A DNA stretch of 64,000 nucleotides from Streptomyces spectabilis (GTDB lineage: Bacteria > Actinomycetota > Actinomycetes > Streptomycetales > Streptomycetaceae). The first letter of the stretch is position 1, and each line of letters starts with the position of its first letter. Both the position numbers and the translations under genes were made by a program. A model generated the notes under the pieces. The model worked only from the letters and a program-made list of their open reading frames with translations, did not search any database and was not told the DNA's origin. This document shows, piece by piece, positions 33,756-41,889 of this stretch. The DNA lies in assembly GCF_008704795.1 (NCBI RefSeq), contig NZ_CP023690.1, positions 4,164,501 through 4,228,500 on the forward strand, written 5' to 3'.

Positions 33756-34529
33756 TCAGCGCGGCGCCTGGTTGCGGCGCGTCAGCCACAGGACTCCGGC
33801 CGCGCCCGCGAGCAGCACCGTGCCGCCGAGCGTGCCGAGCGCGATCGCGGAGTCGGCGGGCCCTGTCTGCGGCAGGTCCTCGCCGTCGGACGGCGTGCCC
33901 CGCGAGCCGTCGGACGTATCGCCGGAGCCAGAACCGGAGCCGGAGCCGGAGCCGGACTTGTCACCGGCGCCGGATCCCGAGTCCGCGCCGGAGCCGCCGC
34001 CCGACCCCGGGGCGGAGCCGCTGCCCTTCACGGTCAGGGTCAGCGACGGCTTCGGGTCGTTCCCGGGCGTGCACGTCGTCGTCGTACCGAGCGCCTTGAT
34101 GGTGAGGACCCCGGCGGTGAAGGTGACCTTGCCGGACTTCTTGGGCGTGTAGGTGCCCGTCAGGGTGCTGATCTTGATGGGCGTGTTGGCCGGGATCGGC
34201 CCGGAGTTGGGCGGCCCGGACACCGGCACGGTGCCGCTCTCCGCGCCGCCGAGCTCGATGAGCGCGCTCGGCTTCATGGCGCCCTTGCCGAGCTCGACGG
34301 GGCTGGACGAGACGCCCTTCTGGAAGGACATCGTGAGCTTGTAGCCGCTGCCGCTCTTCACGCTCTTGATGTCGATCGGCGAGACGGCGCCCTTGTTCCC
34401 GATGGGCGTCTTGCACTGGTAGTCGACGTCCTGGACCTCGGCCCGTGCGACGGGTGCGGTCAACAGCAGCGCCGATCCGGCCAGGGCGGCGGTGAGTGCG
34501 AGCGCGGTGGGCTTCCTCTGGTACGGCAC
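33756..34529 (-). CDS. LPxTG-type (LPQTG) cell-wall-anchored protein
   Basis: 257 aa from GTG with GAGGGG upstream. Signal peptide ending PVARAEVQ. Beta-rich ectodomain (about 30-165) with two cysteines (YQCKT and TTCTPG), then a Gly/Ser repeat spacer. The sorting signal is complete: LPQTG, hydrophobic helix (AIALGTLGGTVLLAGAAGVLWL) and TRRN tail. A sortase should cleave between Thr and Gly and attach it to peptidoglycan. No sortase gene lies in the window. First gene of the operon with the DUF916-like and membrane proteins. Confidence 0.85.
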   Translation of the reverse strand: MPYQRKPTALALTAALAGSALLLTAPVARAEVQDVDYQCKTPIGNKGAVSPIDIKSVKSGSGYKLTMSFQKGVSSSPVELGKGAMKPSALIELGGAESGTVPVSGPPNSGPIPANTPIKISTLTGTYTPKKSGKVTFTAGVLTIKALGTTTTCTPGNDPKPSLTLTVKGSGSAPGSGGGSGADSGSGAGDKSGSGSGSGSGSGDTSDGSRGTPSDGEDLPQTGPADSAIALGTLGGTVLLAGAAGVLWLTRRNQAPR

Positions 34530-34642
34530 CTCGTTGTCCCCTCATGCCGGTGGCGAAATCCGTGCCGCGCGCACTGATTTGCTGACGGCACATCAGATCG
34601 GGCGCTCAAGGTACGCCGGGGACCTTGTCGAGGGAAGACAAA

Positions 34643-34676
34643 GGACGCGCCGGATCCGTGGAGATCCGGCGCGTCC
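34643..34676 (-). terminator. Terminator after the anti-sigma kinase gene
   Basis: Perfect 14-bp stem GGACGCGCCGGATC / GATCCGGCGCGTCC with a 6-base loop; on the minus strand it is followed by TTTGTCTT, a typical rho-independent form. Confidence 0.85.
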
Positions 34677-34710
34677 TGTGAACCGTGGGTAACCCTTGCG
34701 GGCGCGGGCG

Positions 34711-35226
34711 CTAGCCCGGCGCCCCCAGCTCCGCCCACACCGTCTTGCCCGTCGCCCCGGGGGTCCGCACGACCCCCCAGTCCAGACAGAGCCGCTGCAC
34801 GATGAACATGCCGTGCCCGCCGGGCCGCCCGGCCCGGTGCGGCGTGCGCGGCGCGGGCTGCCCCGCACCGCGGTCGGAGACCTCGATGCGCAGCACCTTC
34901 TTGCCGTTGTCGCAGGACAGCCAGAGCTCGTCGGGGCCCTCGGCGTGCAGGCAGGCGTTGGTCACCAGCTCGGAGACCACGAGCAGGACGTCCTCCGCCG
35001 CGGCACGCCGGTCGGCGGCGGCCGCGGGCAGCCAGCCCCAGGCGTGCAGCGCCTCGCGGGTGAAGTCCCGCGAGAGCGGCACCACGCCGCTCGCGCCGTC
35101 CAGGCTCAGCCTGCGGACCTGGCGGCCCCCGGACCCGGGGCCTGCCGCGTGCGCGGGAGCGTCCGCGACCGCGGCCTCCGGCTCCGGGCCACGGTCGCCC
35201 GGCGAGTAAGGCCGGGTGGCGCTCAT
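34711..35226 (-). CDS. prsI: ATP-binding anti-sigma factor (RsbW-like serine kinase)
   Basis: 171 aa from ATG (MSATRPYSP) with GAGGTG in good position. Single HATPase domain: VVSELVTNACLHAEGP (N box), IEVSDRGAGQPAPR (G1), GRPGGHGMFIVQRLCLDWGV (G2), no transmembrane helix. In partner-switching, such kinases hold a SigB-family sigma factor inactive and phosphorylate the STAS antagonist. Position next to a STAS gene and divergent sigma factor matches S. coelicolor prsI-arsI-sigI as I recall it; the symbol rests on that synteny. Confidence 0.85.
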   Translation of the reverse strand: MSATRPYSPGDRGPEPEAAVADAPAHAAGPGSGGRQVRRLSLDGASGVVPLSRDFTREALHAWGWLPAAAADRRAAAEDVLLVVSELVTNACLHAEGPDELWLSCDNGKKVLRIEVSDRGAGQPAPRTPHRAGRPGGHGMFIVQRLCLDWGVVRTPGATGKTVWAELGAPG

Positions 35227-35570
35227 CAGCACTTCACCTCACCGACAAGAGGACTCTGGACAAGTGACGGACCTCGGGAGCCCGACGGCGGGCCTGCTGC
35301 CCGCCCGGCCGCTCCTCGGCCGCTTGCCGTTTCTGACGTTTGATCCGACGTTGGTCTGCTGTGCGGTCCGGCGTCCGCCGGACGACGGCCGACTCCGGAT
35401 TCAGGGTGACTTCTGCCCGGTCGAACCGGACGAACACCCATGGATTCGGTGGGAACCGTGTGACGCTGGTAACGCATTGATCACACAGCGGCAACTGACA
35501 CATAACGCTTCACGTCATCCATCACATCGCCCCCCACACACCTCGTAATCCACTCGAAGAGAGGTCCGAC
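35227..35570. other. 344-bp gap between antagonist and anti-sigma genes
   Basis: No protein-coding frame is convincing. The part at 35455-35560 is relatively AT-rich (GGTAACGCATTGATCACACA, CATAACGCTT). The gap may hold a second promoter for the kinase gene or an RNA, but no clear -10/-35 pair or terminator was recognised. Confidence 0.3.
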
Positions 35571-35939
35571 TCAGTCAGCCAGCGCCGCTTCGAGCGTCTC
35601 GTGGACGGTGAAGACGGCGTCGGCCCCAGTGATCTCGAACACTCTGGCCACCACCGGCAGCATCCCGGCGAGATGCACCCCGCCCCCCGCGGCCTCGGCC
35701 TTGAGGCGGGCCCCGAGCAGCACGTTGAGACCCGTGGAATCACAGAACTCCAACCGTGAGCAGTCGACCACGAGGCGCGAGAAGCCCTCGTCGACGCAGC
35801 CCTCGAGCGGCTCGCGCAGCAGATCGGCGGTGTGGTGATCGAGCTCACCCGCCGGAGTCACGACGGCGCTGCGGCCCTCTTTTCGGACTTCGACCAGAAG
35901 TCGGCCCCTGTGTGCGCTGCCGACTGTCCCGCGGTCCAT
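35571..35939 (-). CDS. arsI: Anti-sigma factor antagonist (STAS domain)
   Basis: 122 aa, one STAS domain. The phosphorylation site is the Ser in LEFCDSTGLNVLLGA; VVTPAGELDHHTADLLREPL is the conserved entry. The unphosphorylated form binds the kinase and releases the sigma factor. Transcribed divergently from the sigma factor with a SigB-type promoter upstream (36033-36056), implying feedback. Symbol by synteny with S. coelicolor. Confidence 0.85.
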   Translation of the reverse strand: MDRGTVGSAHRGRLLVEVRKEGRSAVVTPAGELDHHTADLLREPLEGCVDEGFSRLVVDCSRLEFCDSTGLNVLLGARLKAEAAGGGVHLAGMLPVVARVFEITGADAVFTVHETLEAALAD

Positions 35940-36032
35940 GCCGTCACTCTCTTCCGACCGTTGGGCTGTTACAGGCGCGCGCCGTGACGCGCGATGACGC
36001 CCCTGAACATTACGCCTTCCCTACGTTCCGGG

Positions 36033-36056
36033 GTACCCGAACATCCCCCTGAATTC
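36033..36056 (-). promoter_or_regulatory. SigB-family promoter driving the antagonist gene
   Basis: On the minus strand GAAT, 14 bases, GGGTAC. This fits the published Streptomyces SigB consensus GNNT-N14-16-GGGTAC/T. Transcription would start roughly 85 bases before the STAS start codon. Confidence 0.6.
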
Positions 36057-36210
36057 GGACATTTCGCCACGCAACGCACTTGCGACTCCGCGCCGGAAGC
36101 GGGTAGGGGTAGAAGGGACACCACCCGACCCGGACGGCCATGGAGGCGCCGCACACCGCAGTGCACGTAGTGGCATCGGCAGCCATATGCCGAGAACGAT
36201 GGAGGACACC

Positions 36211-37164
36211 ATGTCACCCCGGCTCGACGAATCGCGTACTGACCAAGCGACGTCGACACCCCCGCCGAACCGCACCCGCACCACGATCCCCGGCCCCGCC
36301 GAAGAGGCGCTGCCGCCGGCCGCGACGGACCCGTCGCACACCGGTGAGCGGCCCGAGACACTCTCCGGGCTCCCCGAGATCCCCCCGTTCGACGAGGTGG
36401 GCCCCCTCGACGCGCGAGCCCTTTCCAAGACGCTCTTCGAGCGGCTCGACTCCCTCGAAGAAGGCACCCACGCCTACGCGTACGTACGCAACACCCTCGT
36501 CGAGCTCAATCTCGCCCTGGTGAAGTTCGCCGCCTCCCGGTTCCGCTCCCGCAGCGAGCCGATGGAGGACATCATCCAGGTCGGCACCATCGGCCTGATC
36601 AAGGCGATCGACCGCTTCGAGCTGAGCCGCGGCGTCGAGTTCCCCACCTTCGCGATGCCGACCATCGTCGGTGAGATCAAGCGCTTCTTCCGCGACACGT
36701 CGTGGTCGGTGCGCGTGCCGCGACGGCTCCAGGAGCTCCGCCTCGACCTCGCCAAGGCGGGCGACGAACTCGCGCAGCAGCTCGACCGCTCGCCGACGGT
36801 GGCCGAGCTCGCCGAGCGCCTCGGCATCTCGCACGACGAGGTCGTCGAGGGCATGGCGGCGTCCAACGCCTACACCGCGAGCTCGCTCGACGCGCAGCCC
36901 GAGGAGGACGACTCCGAAGGCGCGCTCGCCGACCGCATCGGCTACGAGGACCACGGCCTCGAAGGCATCGAGTACGTCGAGTCGCTGAAGCCGCTGATCG
37001 CCGACCTGCCGCCGCGGGACCGGAAGATCCTCTCCCTGCGGTTCGTGGCGAACATGACCCAGTCGGAGATCGGCGAGGAGCTGGGCATCTCCCAGATGCA
37101 CGTCTCCCGTCTGCTGTCCCGCACCCTCGTGCGACTGCGCCGGGGCCTGACGGTCGAGGAGTAG
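36211..37164 (+). CDS. sigI: SigB/SigF-family RNA polymerase sigma factor (SigI type)
   Basis: 317 aa from ATG 36211, GGAGG five bases upstream. Residues 1-70 are a variable Pro/Thr-rich extension. Region 2: LVKFAASRFRSRSEPMEDIIQVGTIGLIKAIDRFELSRGVEFPTFAMPTIVGEIKRFFRD in full fits SigF-type factors; region 3 has VRVPRRLQELRLDLAKAGDELAQ; region 4 has LSLRFVANMTQSEIGEELGISQMHVSRLLSRTL. Presumably controls a stress regulon and is held by the adjacent anti-sigma kinase. Divergent from the antagonist gene. Identity as SigI is by synteny and partner genes. Confidence 0.9.
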   Translation: MSPRLDESRTDQATSTPPPNRTRTTIPGPAEEALPPAATDPSHTGERPETLSGLPEIPPFDEVGPLDARALSKTLFERLDSLEEGTHAYAYVRNTLVELNLALVKFAASRFRSRSEPMEDIIQVGTIGLIKAIDRFELSRGVEFPTFAMPTIVGEIKRFFRDTSWSVRVPRRLQELRLDLAKAGDELAQQLDRSPTVAELAERLGISHDEVVEGMAASNAYTASSLDAQPEEDDSEGALADRIGYEDHGLEGIEYVESLKPLIADLPPRDRKILSLRFVANMTQSEIGEELGISQMHVSRLLSRTLVRLRRGLTVEE

Positions 37165-37183
37165 GGGGCCGCCGCCGCGCCCT

Positions 37184-37250
37184 CGAACGCCGGACGCCGG
37201 ACGGGCTGGATCGTGCCGCTCGCGGCAGAGTTCCAGCCCGTCCGGCGTTC
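37184..37250. repeat. R1 palindrome acting as terminator between convergent genes
   Basis: GAACGCCGGAC(GCCGGAC)GGGCTGGA pairs with TCCAGCCCGTCCGGCGTTC. The left arm has a 7-bp internal duplication. It is the only sequence between the sigma factor and amino-acid permease ends, so it probably terminates both. Confidence 0.75.
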
Positions 37251-37257
37251 GCCTCTC

Positions 37258-38619
37258 CTACGCCCGAACGGTCATGGCCAGCTTGTTCACCGCCCACAGG
37301 GCGATGCCGATGACGAGGAGCACGCCCGCGCGGATGTAGACCTCGGCGGGGCGGTCGGCGAGCGGGCTCGCCAGGACGAGCGCGGTGATCGCGCCGAGCA
37401 CGGGCAGGACCGTCGGCGCGCGGAAGTGGTCGTGCGCCACGGGGTCCCGGCGCAGCACCAGGACGGCGACGTTGACGACGGCGAACACGCACAGGAGCAG
37501 GAACGCCGTGGTGTCGCCGAGCCCCTCGATCTCCCCGGTGGAGACCAGGCCGATGGCCAGCAGGGACACGAACGCGATGCCCACGACGGGCGTGCGGCGG
37601 CCGGCCAGGACGCGGCCCATGGCGCGCGGCAGGATGCGTTCGTTGGCCATGCCGTAGCAGAGGCGGGACGCCATCATGATGTTGATGAGGGCGGAGTTGG
37701 TGACCGCGAACAGGGCGATGAGCGCGAAGAGTTTGTGCGGGAAGTCGACGCCGCCCGCCTTCACGACCTCCAGGAGCGGGCCGCTGGAGCCCTCCAGGGT
37801 CTCGTAGTCCACGAGGAGCGAGGAGACCAGGGCGACCAGGACGTAGATGGTGCCGGTCACCGCCACGCCGATGAAGATCGCGCGCGGGAAGGTGCGGGTG
37901 GGGTCCTTGGTCTCCTCCGCCATGTTCACCGAGTCCTCGAAGCCGACGAAGGCGAAGAAGCCGAGCGCGGTGGCGCCGAGGACGCCGGTGAGCAGGGCGT
38001 ATCCGGTGCCGCTCGCCTCGAACTCGGTGAGGCGCGACGGCTCCCCGTCCCCCGTGAGCACGGCCCACGCGCCGATCGCGAGGATGATCAGCAGGCCGGT
38101 CAGCTCGACCACCGTCAGGACGACGTTCGTCTTCACCGACTCCGACACGCCCCGCAGGTTCAGCGCGGCGAGGGCGAGGATGAACGCGATCGCCACGAGC
38201 GTCGGCGGCAGGGCGTCGTCGGTCAGCTCGCTCAGATAGTCCCCGCTGAAGGCGCGGGCGGCCGCGCTCGCGGACGACAGGCCCGAGCACATCACCATGA
38301 ACGCGATGATGAAGGTCAGGAAGGGGACCTTGAAGGCCTTCTGGGTGTAGAGCGCGGCGCCCGCCGCCTTGGGGTACTTGCCGACCAGCTCCACGTACGA
38401 CGCGGCCGTCAGGATCGCCACGACGAAGCCGATGAGGAAGGGCAGCCAGAGGGCGCCGCCCACCTTTCCCGCCACCTTGCCGGTGGTGGCGTAGATGCCG
38501 GTGCCGAGGATGTCGCCGATCACGAAGAGGATCAGCAGCTTGGGGCCGAGGACCCGGCGCAGGCCGGGCTCCTCCTCGGCCGGGTGTGTGGTGCTACCGC
38601 TCGTTCCTGAAGTCGTCAC
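37258..38619 (-). CDS. APC-family amino acid permease
   Basis: 453 aa from GTG with GGGAGG upstream. About 12 membrane helices. The first helix carries FVIGDILGTGIYATTGKVAG, the substrate-binding GxG region of APC transporters, and FFAFVGFEDSVNMAEETKDPTRTFPRAI is the conserved helix 6-7 stretch. Proton- or exchange-driven amino acid uptake; substrate unknown. The PLP decarboxylase lies upstream in the same direction, so permease and enzyme may handle the same amino acid. Confidence 0.9.
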   Translation of the reverse strand: MTTSGTSGSTTHPAEEEPGLRRVLGPKLLILFVIGDILGTGIYATTGKVAGKVGGALWLPFLIGFVVAILTAASYVELVGKYPKAAGAALYTQKAFKVPFLTFIIAFMVMCSGLSSASAAARAFSGDYLSELTDDALPPTLVAIAFILALAALNLRGVSESVKTNVVLTVVELTGLLIILAIGAWAVLTGDGEPSRLTEFEASGTGYALLTGVLGATALGFFAFVGFEDSVNMAEETKDPTRTFPRAIFIGVAVTGTIYVLVALVSSLLVDYETLEGSSGPLLEVVKAGGVDFPHKLFALIALFAVTNSALINIMMASRLCYGMANERILPRAMGRVLAGRRTPVVGIAFVSLLAIGLVSTGEIEGLGDTTAFLLLCVFAVVNVAVLVLRRDPVAHDHFRAPTVLPVLGAITALVLASPLADRPAEVYIRAGVLLVIGIALWAVNKLAMTVRA

Positions 38620-38724
38620 ACGAGCCTCCCCCGAACGTGACCGGGCACTTGGGAAGGATCTCTTGCCCGGGACACGCCGCGACGATGCCGGAGTTGAGGA
38701 ACATCAGAGCCCTCGGCGCGGCCC

Positions 38725-40113
38725 TCACAAGCCGTCCAGCGCGTCCGGCACGCCGCCGCCCGCCTCCGCGACCAGCTCCGCCACCGGCTGCGGCGCCCGC
38801 ACGGTGGCGAACCGGACCGTGCCGTCCGCCCGCGCGGCGAAGCCGTGGATCCCGGGCCGCGGGAGGCTGTTGTACGAGTAGTGCTGGGCGAAGTAGTAGG
38901 CGCCGGTGTCCAGGGCCGCCACGTGGTCGCCCGCTTCCAGGCGTGGCAGCGGGTGGTCGGCGGCGAGCAGGTCGCCCGCGAAGCAGGCCGGGCCCGCGAC
39001 GTCCTGGCCGACGGCGGGCCCCTGCTTGGGACGGCCCTTGGCGTCGTACGCGGCGAGCCGCAGCGGCCAGGACTCGGGCGCGTACACCGTGCGGGTCGCC
39101 ACCTGGACGCCCGCGTGGGTCAGCGCGATGGGGCGCCCGCCCGCCTCCTTGACGTACTCGACGCGGGCCAGCAGCACCCCTTGTTTGGCGAGCAGCGAGC
39201 GGCCGAACTCGGTGACCAGGCCGTAGCGCCCGTCGAGCAGGCCGGGGACGCGCTCCTTGAGCAGGCGCGCGTAGGCGCCGTGGGTCGGATCCGCCTCGTC
39301 GGACGCGAAGTTGACGGGCAGTCCGCCGCCGATGTCGAGGGTGTCGACCTGGCGGCGCCCGGCGCGGGCGTTGATCTCCTCGGCGAGTTCGTACACCGCC
39401 GCGACGCCCCGTACGAGCAGGTCGAGGGGGATGCCCTGGGAGCCGGTGTGCGCGTGCACCCGGGTCAGCCAGGGCCGGTCGAGGTAGGCCCGCACGAGCC
39501 ACTCGCGGGCGCCTTCGTCGCGCAGCGGCACACCGAACTTGGAGGTCGCGGTCGCCGTGGAGAGCGCGCCGATGGAGCCCGCGCCGACCTGCGGGTTCAC
39601 CCGCACCCCGAGCGGCGCGCCGGTGGGCGCCGAGCGCACCAGGGCGTCGATGCGGGCCAGCTCCTGCGAGTTGTCGGCGTTGACGGCGATGCCGAGGGCG
39701 AGCGCCTCGCGCAGCTCGGCGGGGGTCTTGGCGGGCGAGTCGAGGACGGTGTGCGCGGGCGGCACCCCGGCGGCGCGGGCGAGGGCCAGCTCGCCCGGGC
39801 TCGCGACCTCGGCGCCGATGCCCTCCTCGCGCAGCAGCCGCAGGACGGGCACCAGGGGCGTCGCCTTCACCGCGAAGGCGTGCAGGACGGGGGTGCCGGG
39901 CGGGGTGACCCCGGCGAAGGCGGCGCGCAGGGCGGTGGCGGCGGCGCGGACGCCGGTGACGTCGATGAGGCCGGCGAGCGGGTTCTCGGGGCTGACGAGA
40001 CCCTGCTCGATCGCGGCGCGCACGGCCTGGTCGCGGCGGGCGGCGGCCTCCGCGCCCGGGGGACTGGTGGGATCGACGGTGGGGCCGGGAACCGTCGCGT
40101 CGTCGAGGCTCAT
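38725..40113 (-). CDS. Type III PLP-dependent decarboxylase (diaminopimelate-decarboxylase-like)
   Basis: 462 aa from ATG (MSLDDATVPG); an upstream GTG is possible. Alanine-racemase-fold barrel with the PLP Lys in LHAFAVKATPLVPVL, substrate-side GAEVASPGEL, HAHTGSQG, DIGGGLPVNF, and the C-terminal DTGAYYFAQHYSYNSLPRP. Unlike true LysA, the CESGD motif is CFAGD (GPACFAGDLL): the Glu contacting diaminopimelate is gone. It may act on another basic or carboxy-amino substrate. Another lysA is presumably elsewhere. Clustered with the APC permease. Confidence 0.8.
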   Translation of the reverse strand: MSLDDATVPGPTVDPTSPPGAEAAARRDQAVRAAIEQGLVSPENPLAGLIDVTGVRAAATALRAAFAGVTPPGTPVLHAFAVKATPLVPVLRLLREEGIGAEVASPGELALARAAGVPPAHTVLDSPAKTPAELREALALGIAVNADNSQELARIDALVRSAPTGAPLGVRVNPQVGAGSIGALSTATATSKFGVPLRDEGAREWLVRAYLDRPWLTRVHAHTGSQGIPLDLLVRGVAAVYELAEEINARAGRRQVDTLDIGGGLPVNFASDEADPTHGAYARLLKERVPGLLDGRYGLVTEFGRSLLAKQGVLLARVEYVKEAGGRPIALTHAGVQVATRTVYAPESWPLRLAAYDAKGRPKQGPAVGQDVAGPACFAGDLLAADHPLPRLEAGDHVAALDTGAYYFAQHYSYNSLPRPGIHGFAARADGTVRFATVRAPQPVAELVAEAGGGVPDALDGL

Positions 40114-40163
40114 GTGATCCACACAATCACCCGAGCGCCGCGCCCGCTGGCCCTACGGTGCTA

Positions 40164-40199
40164 TTGACTAGAGCTATTCATCGGCCGAGGATGTGAATA
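40164..40199 (+). promoter_or_regulatory. hut operon promoter and operator
   Basis: TTGACT (40164-40169), 17 bases, GAGGAT (40187-40192) form a good vegetative promoter. TATTCA (40175-40180) and TGAATA (40194-40199) make a perfect inverted repeat with a 13-base spacer over the spacer and -10 region, as expected for a repressor operator. Confidence 0.55.
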
Positions 40200-40230
40200 A
40201 CAAGGTCACAGCCCGGAGGAGGCACCCGCC

Positions 40231-41889
40231 ATGTCAGGACCCCGCCCCGTACGAGCGCCGCGCGGCACCGAACTGAGCGCCCTGGGATGGCAGCAGGAAG
40301 CCGCCCTCCGCATGCTCCAGAACAATCTCGACCCCGAGGTCGCCGAGCACCCCGACAAGCTCGTCGTCTACGGCGGCACCGGCAAGGCGGCCCGCGACTG
40401 GCGCTCCTTCGACGCGATGGTGCGCACCCTGAAGACGCTCAAGCAGGACGAGACGATGCTCGTCCAGTCCGGCCGCCCCGTCGGCGTCATGCAGACCCAC
40501 GAGTGGGCGCCGCGCGTGCTCATCGCCAACTCCAACCTGGTCGGCGACTGGGCGAACTGGGAGGAGTTCCGCCGCCTGGAGGCCCTCGGCCTCACCATGT
40601 ACGGCCAGATGACCGCCGGTTCCTGGATCTACATCGGCACCCAGGGCATCCTCCAGGGCACGTACGAGACGTTCGCCGCGGTCGCGGCGAAGAAGTTCGG
40701 CGGCACGCTCGCCGGGACCATCACCCTCACCGCCGGCCTCGGCGGCATGGGCGGCGCCCAGCCCCTCGCGGTCACCATGAACGACGGCGTCGCGATCTGT
40801 ATCGACTGCGACCCGCGCGCCATCGAGCGCCGCATAGAGCACCGCTACCTCGACGTGAAGGCCGACTCCCTGGAGCACGCGCTCCAGCTCGCCACCGAGG
40901 CCCGCGACGCCCGCCGCCCGCTCTCCATCGGCCTGCTCGGCAACGCGGCGGAGCTGTTGCCGCGCATGCTCGCCGAGGGCGCCCCCGTCGACATCGTCAC
41001 GGACCAGACGAGCGCCCACGACCCGCTCGCGTATCTGCCGGTCGGCGTCGACTTCGACGACATGGCCACGGCCGCCGAGAAGGACCCGGCGGGCTTCACG
41101 CAGCGCGCCCGCGAGTCCATGGCCCAGCACGTCGAGGCCATGGTCGGCTTCATGGACGCGGGCGCCGAGGTCTTCGACTACGGCAACTCCATCCGCGGCG
41201 AGGCCCAACTGGCGGGCTACGAGCGCGCGTTCGCCTTCCCCGGCTTCGTCCCCGCGTACATCCGGCCGCTGTTCTGCGAGGGCAAGGGCCCCTTCCGCTG
41301 GGCGGCCCTCTCCGGCGAGGCCTCGGACATCCACAAGACCGACAAGGCGATCCTCGACCTCTTCCCGGAGAACGAGTCGCTGCACCGCTGGATCAAGATG
41401 GCGGGCGAGCGCGTCCACTTCCAGGGCCTCCCGGCCCGCATCTGCTGGCTCGGCTACGGCGAGCGCGACAAGGCGGGCGAGCGCTTCAACGACATGGTGG
41501 CCTCCGGCGAGCTCCAGGCCCCGCTCGCGATCGGCCGCGACCACCTCGACTGCGGCTCGGTGGCATCGCCGTACCGCGAGACCGAGGGCATGCGCGACGG
41601 CTCCGACGCCATCGCCGACTGGCCCCTGCTGAACGCCATGGTCAACGTGGCCTCCGGCGCCTCCTGGGTCTCCCTGCACCACGGCGGCGGCGTCGGCATG
41701 GGCCGCTCCATCCACGCGGGCCAGGTCAGCGTCGCCGACGGTACGAAGCTGGCCGGTGAGAAGGTGCGCCGGGTCCTCACGAACGACCCCGGGATGGGGG
41801 TCATCCGGCACGTCGACGCGGGCTATGAGTCCGCGGACGCGGTGGCCGACGACCGGGGTGTGCGCATCCCCATGCGGGAGGGCGAGTGA
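40231..41889 (+). CDS. hutU: Urocanate hydratase
   Basis: 552 aa, GGAGGAGG upstream. Second step of histidine degradation, urocanate to imidazolonepropionate, with tightly bound NAD. Visible: [82 protein letters not shown] carrying the catalytic Cys, [17 protein letters not shown]. Full length. First gene of the hut operon; its stop overlaps the next start. Confidence 0.97.
   Translation: MSGPRPVRAPRGTELSALGWQQEAALRMLQNNLDPEVAEHPDKLVVYGGTGKAARDWRSFDAMVRTLKTLKQDETMLVQSGRPVGVMQTHEWAPRVLIANSNLVGDWANWEEFRRLEALGLTMYGQMTAGSWIYIGTQGILQGTYETFAAVAAKKFGGTLAGTITLTAGLGGMGGAQPLAVTMNDGVAICIDCDPRAIERRIEHRYLDVKADSLEHALQLATEARDARRPLSIGLLGNAAELLPRMLAEGAPVDIVTDQTSAHDPLAYLPVGVDFDDMATAAEKDPAGFTQRARESMAQHVEAMVGFMDAGAEVFDYGNSIRGEAQLAGYERAFAFPGFVPAYIRPLFCEGKGPFRWAALSGEASDIHKTDKAILDLFPENESLHRWIKMAGERVHFQGLPARICWLGYGERDKAGERFNDMVASGELQAPLAIGRDHLDCGSVASPYRETEGMRDGSDAIADWPLLNAMVNVASGASWVSLHHGGGVGMGRSIHAGQVSVADGTKLAGEKVRRVLTNDPGMGVIRHVDAGYESADAVADDRGVRIPMREGE

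Noticed and set aside
35227..35570. Small frames between the antagonist and anti-sigma kinase
   Set aside because: Start codons lack ribosome sites and products resemble nothing; left as an unexplained gap.
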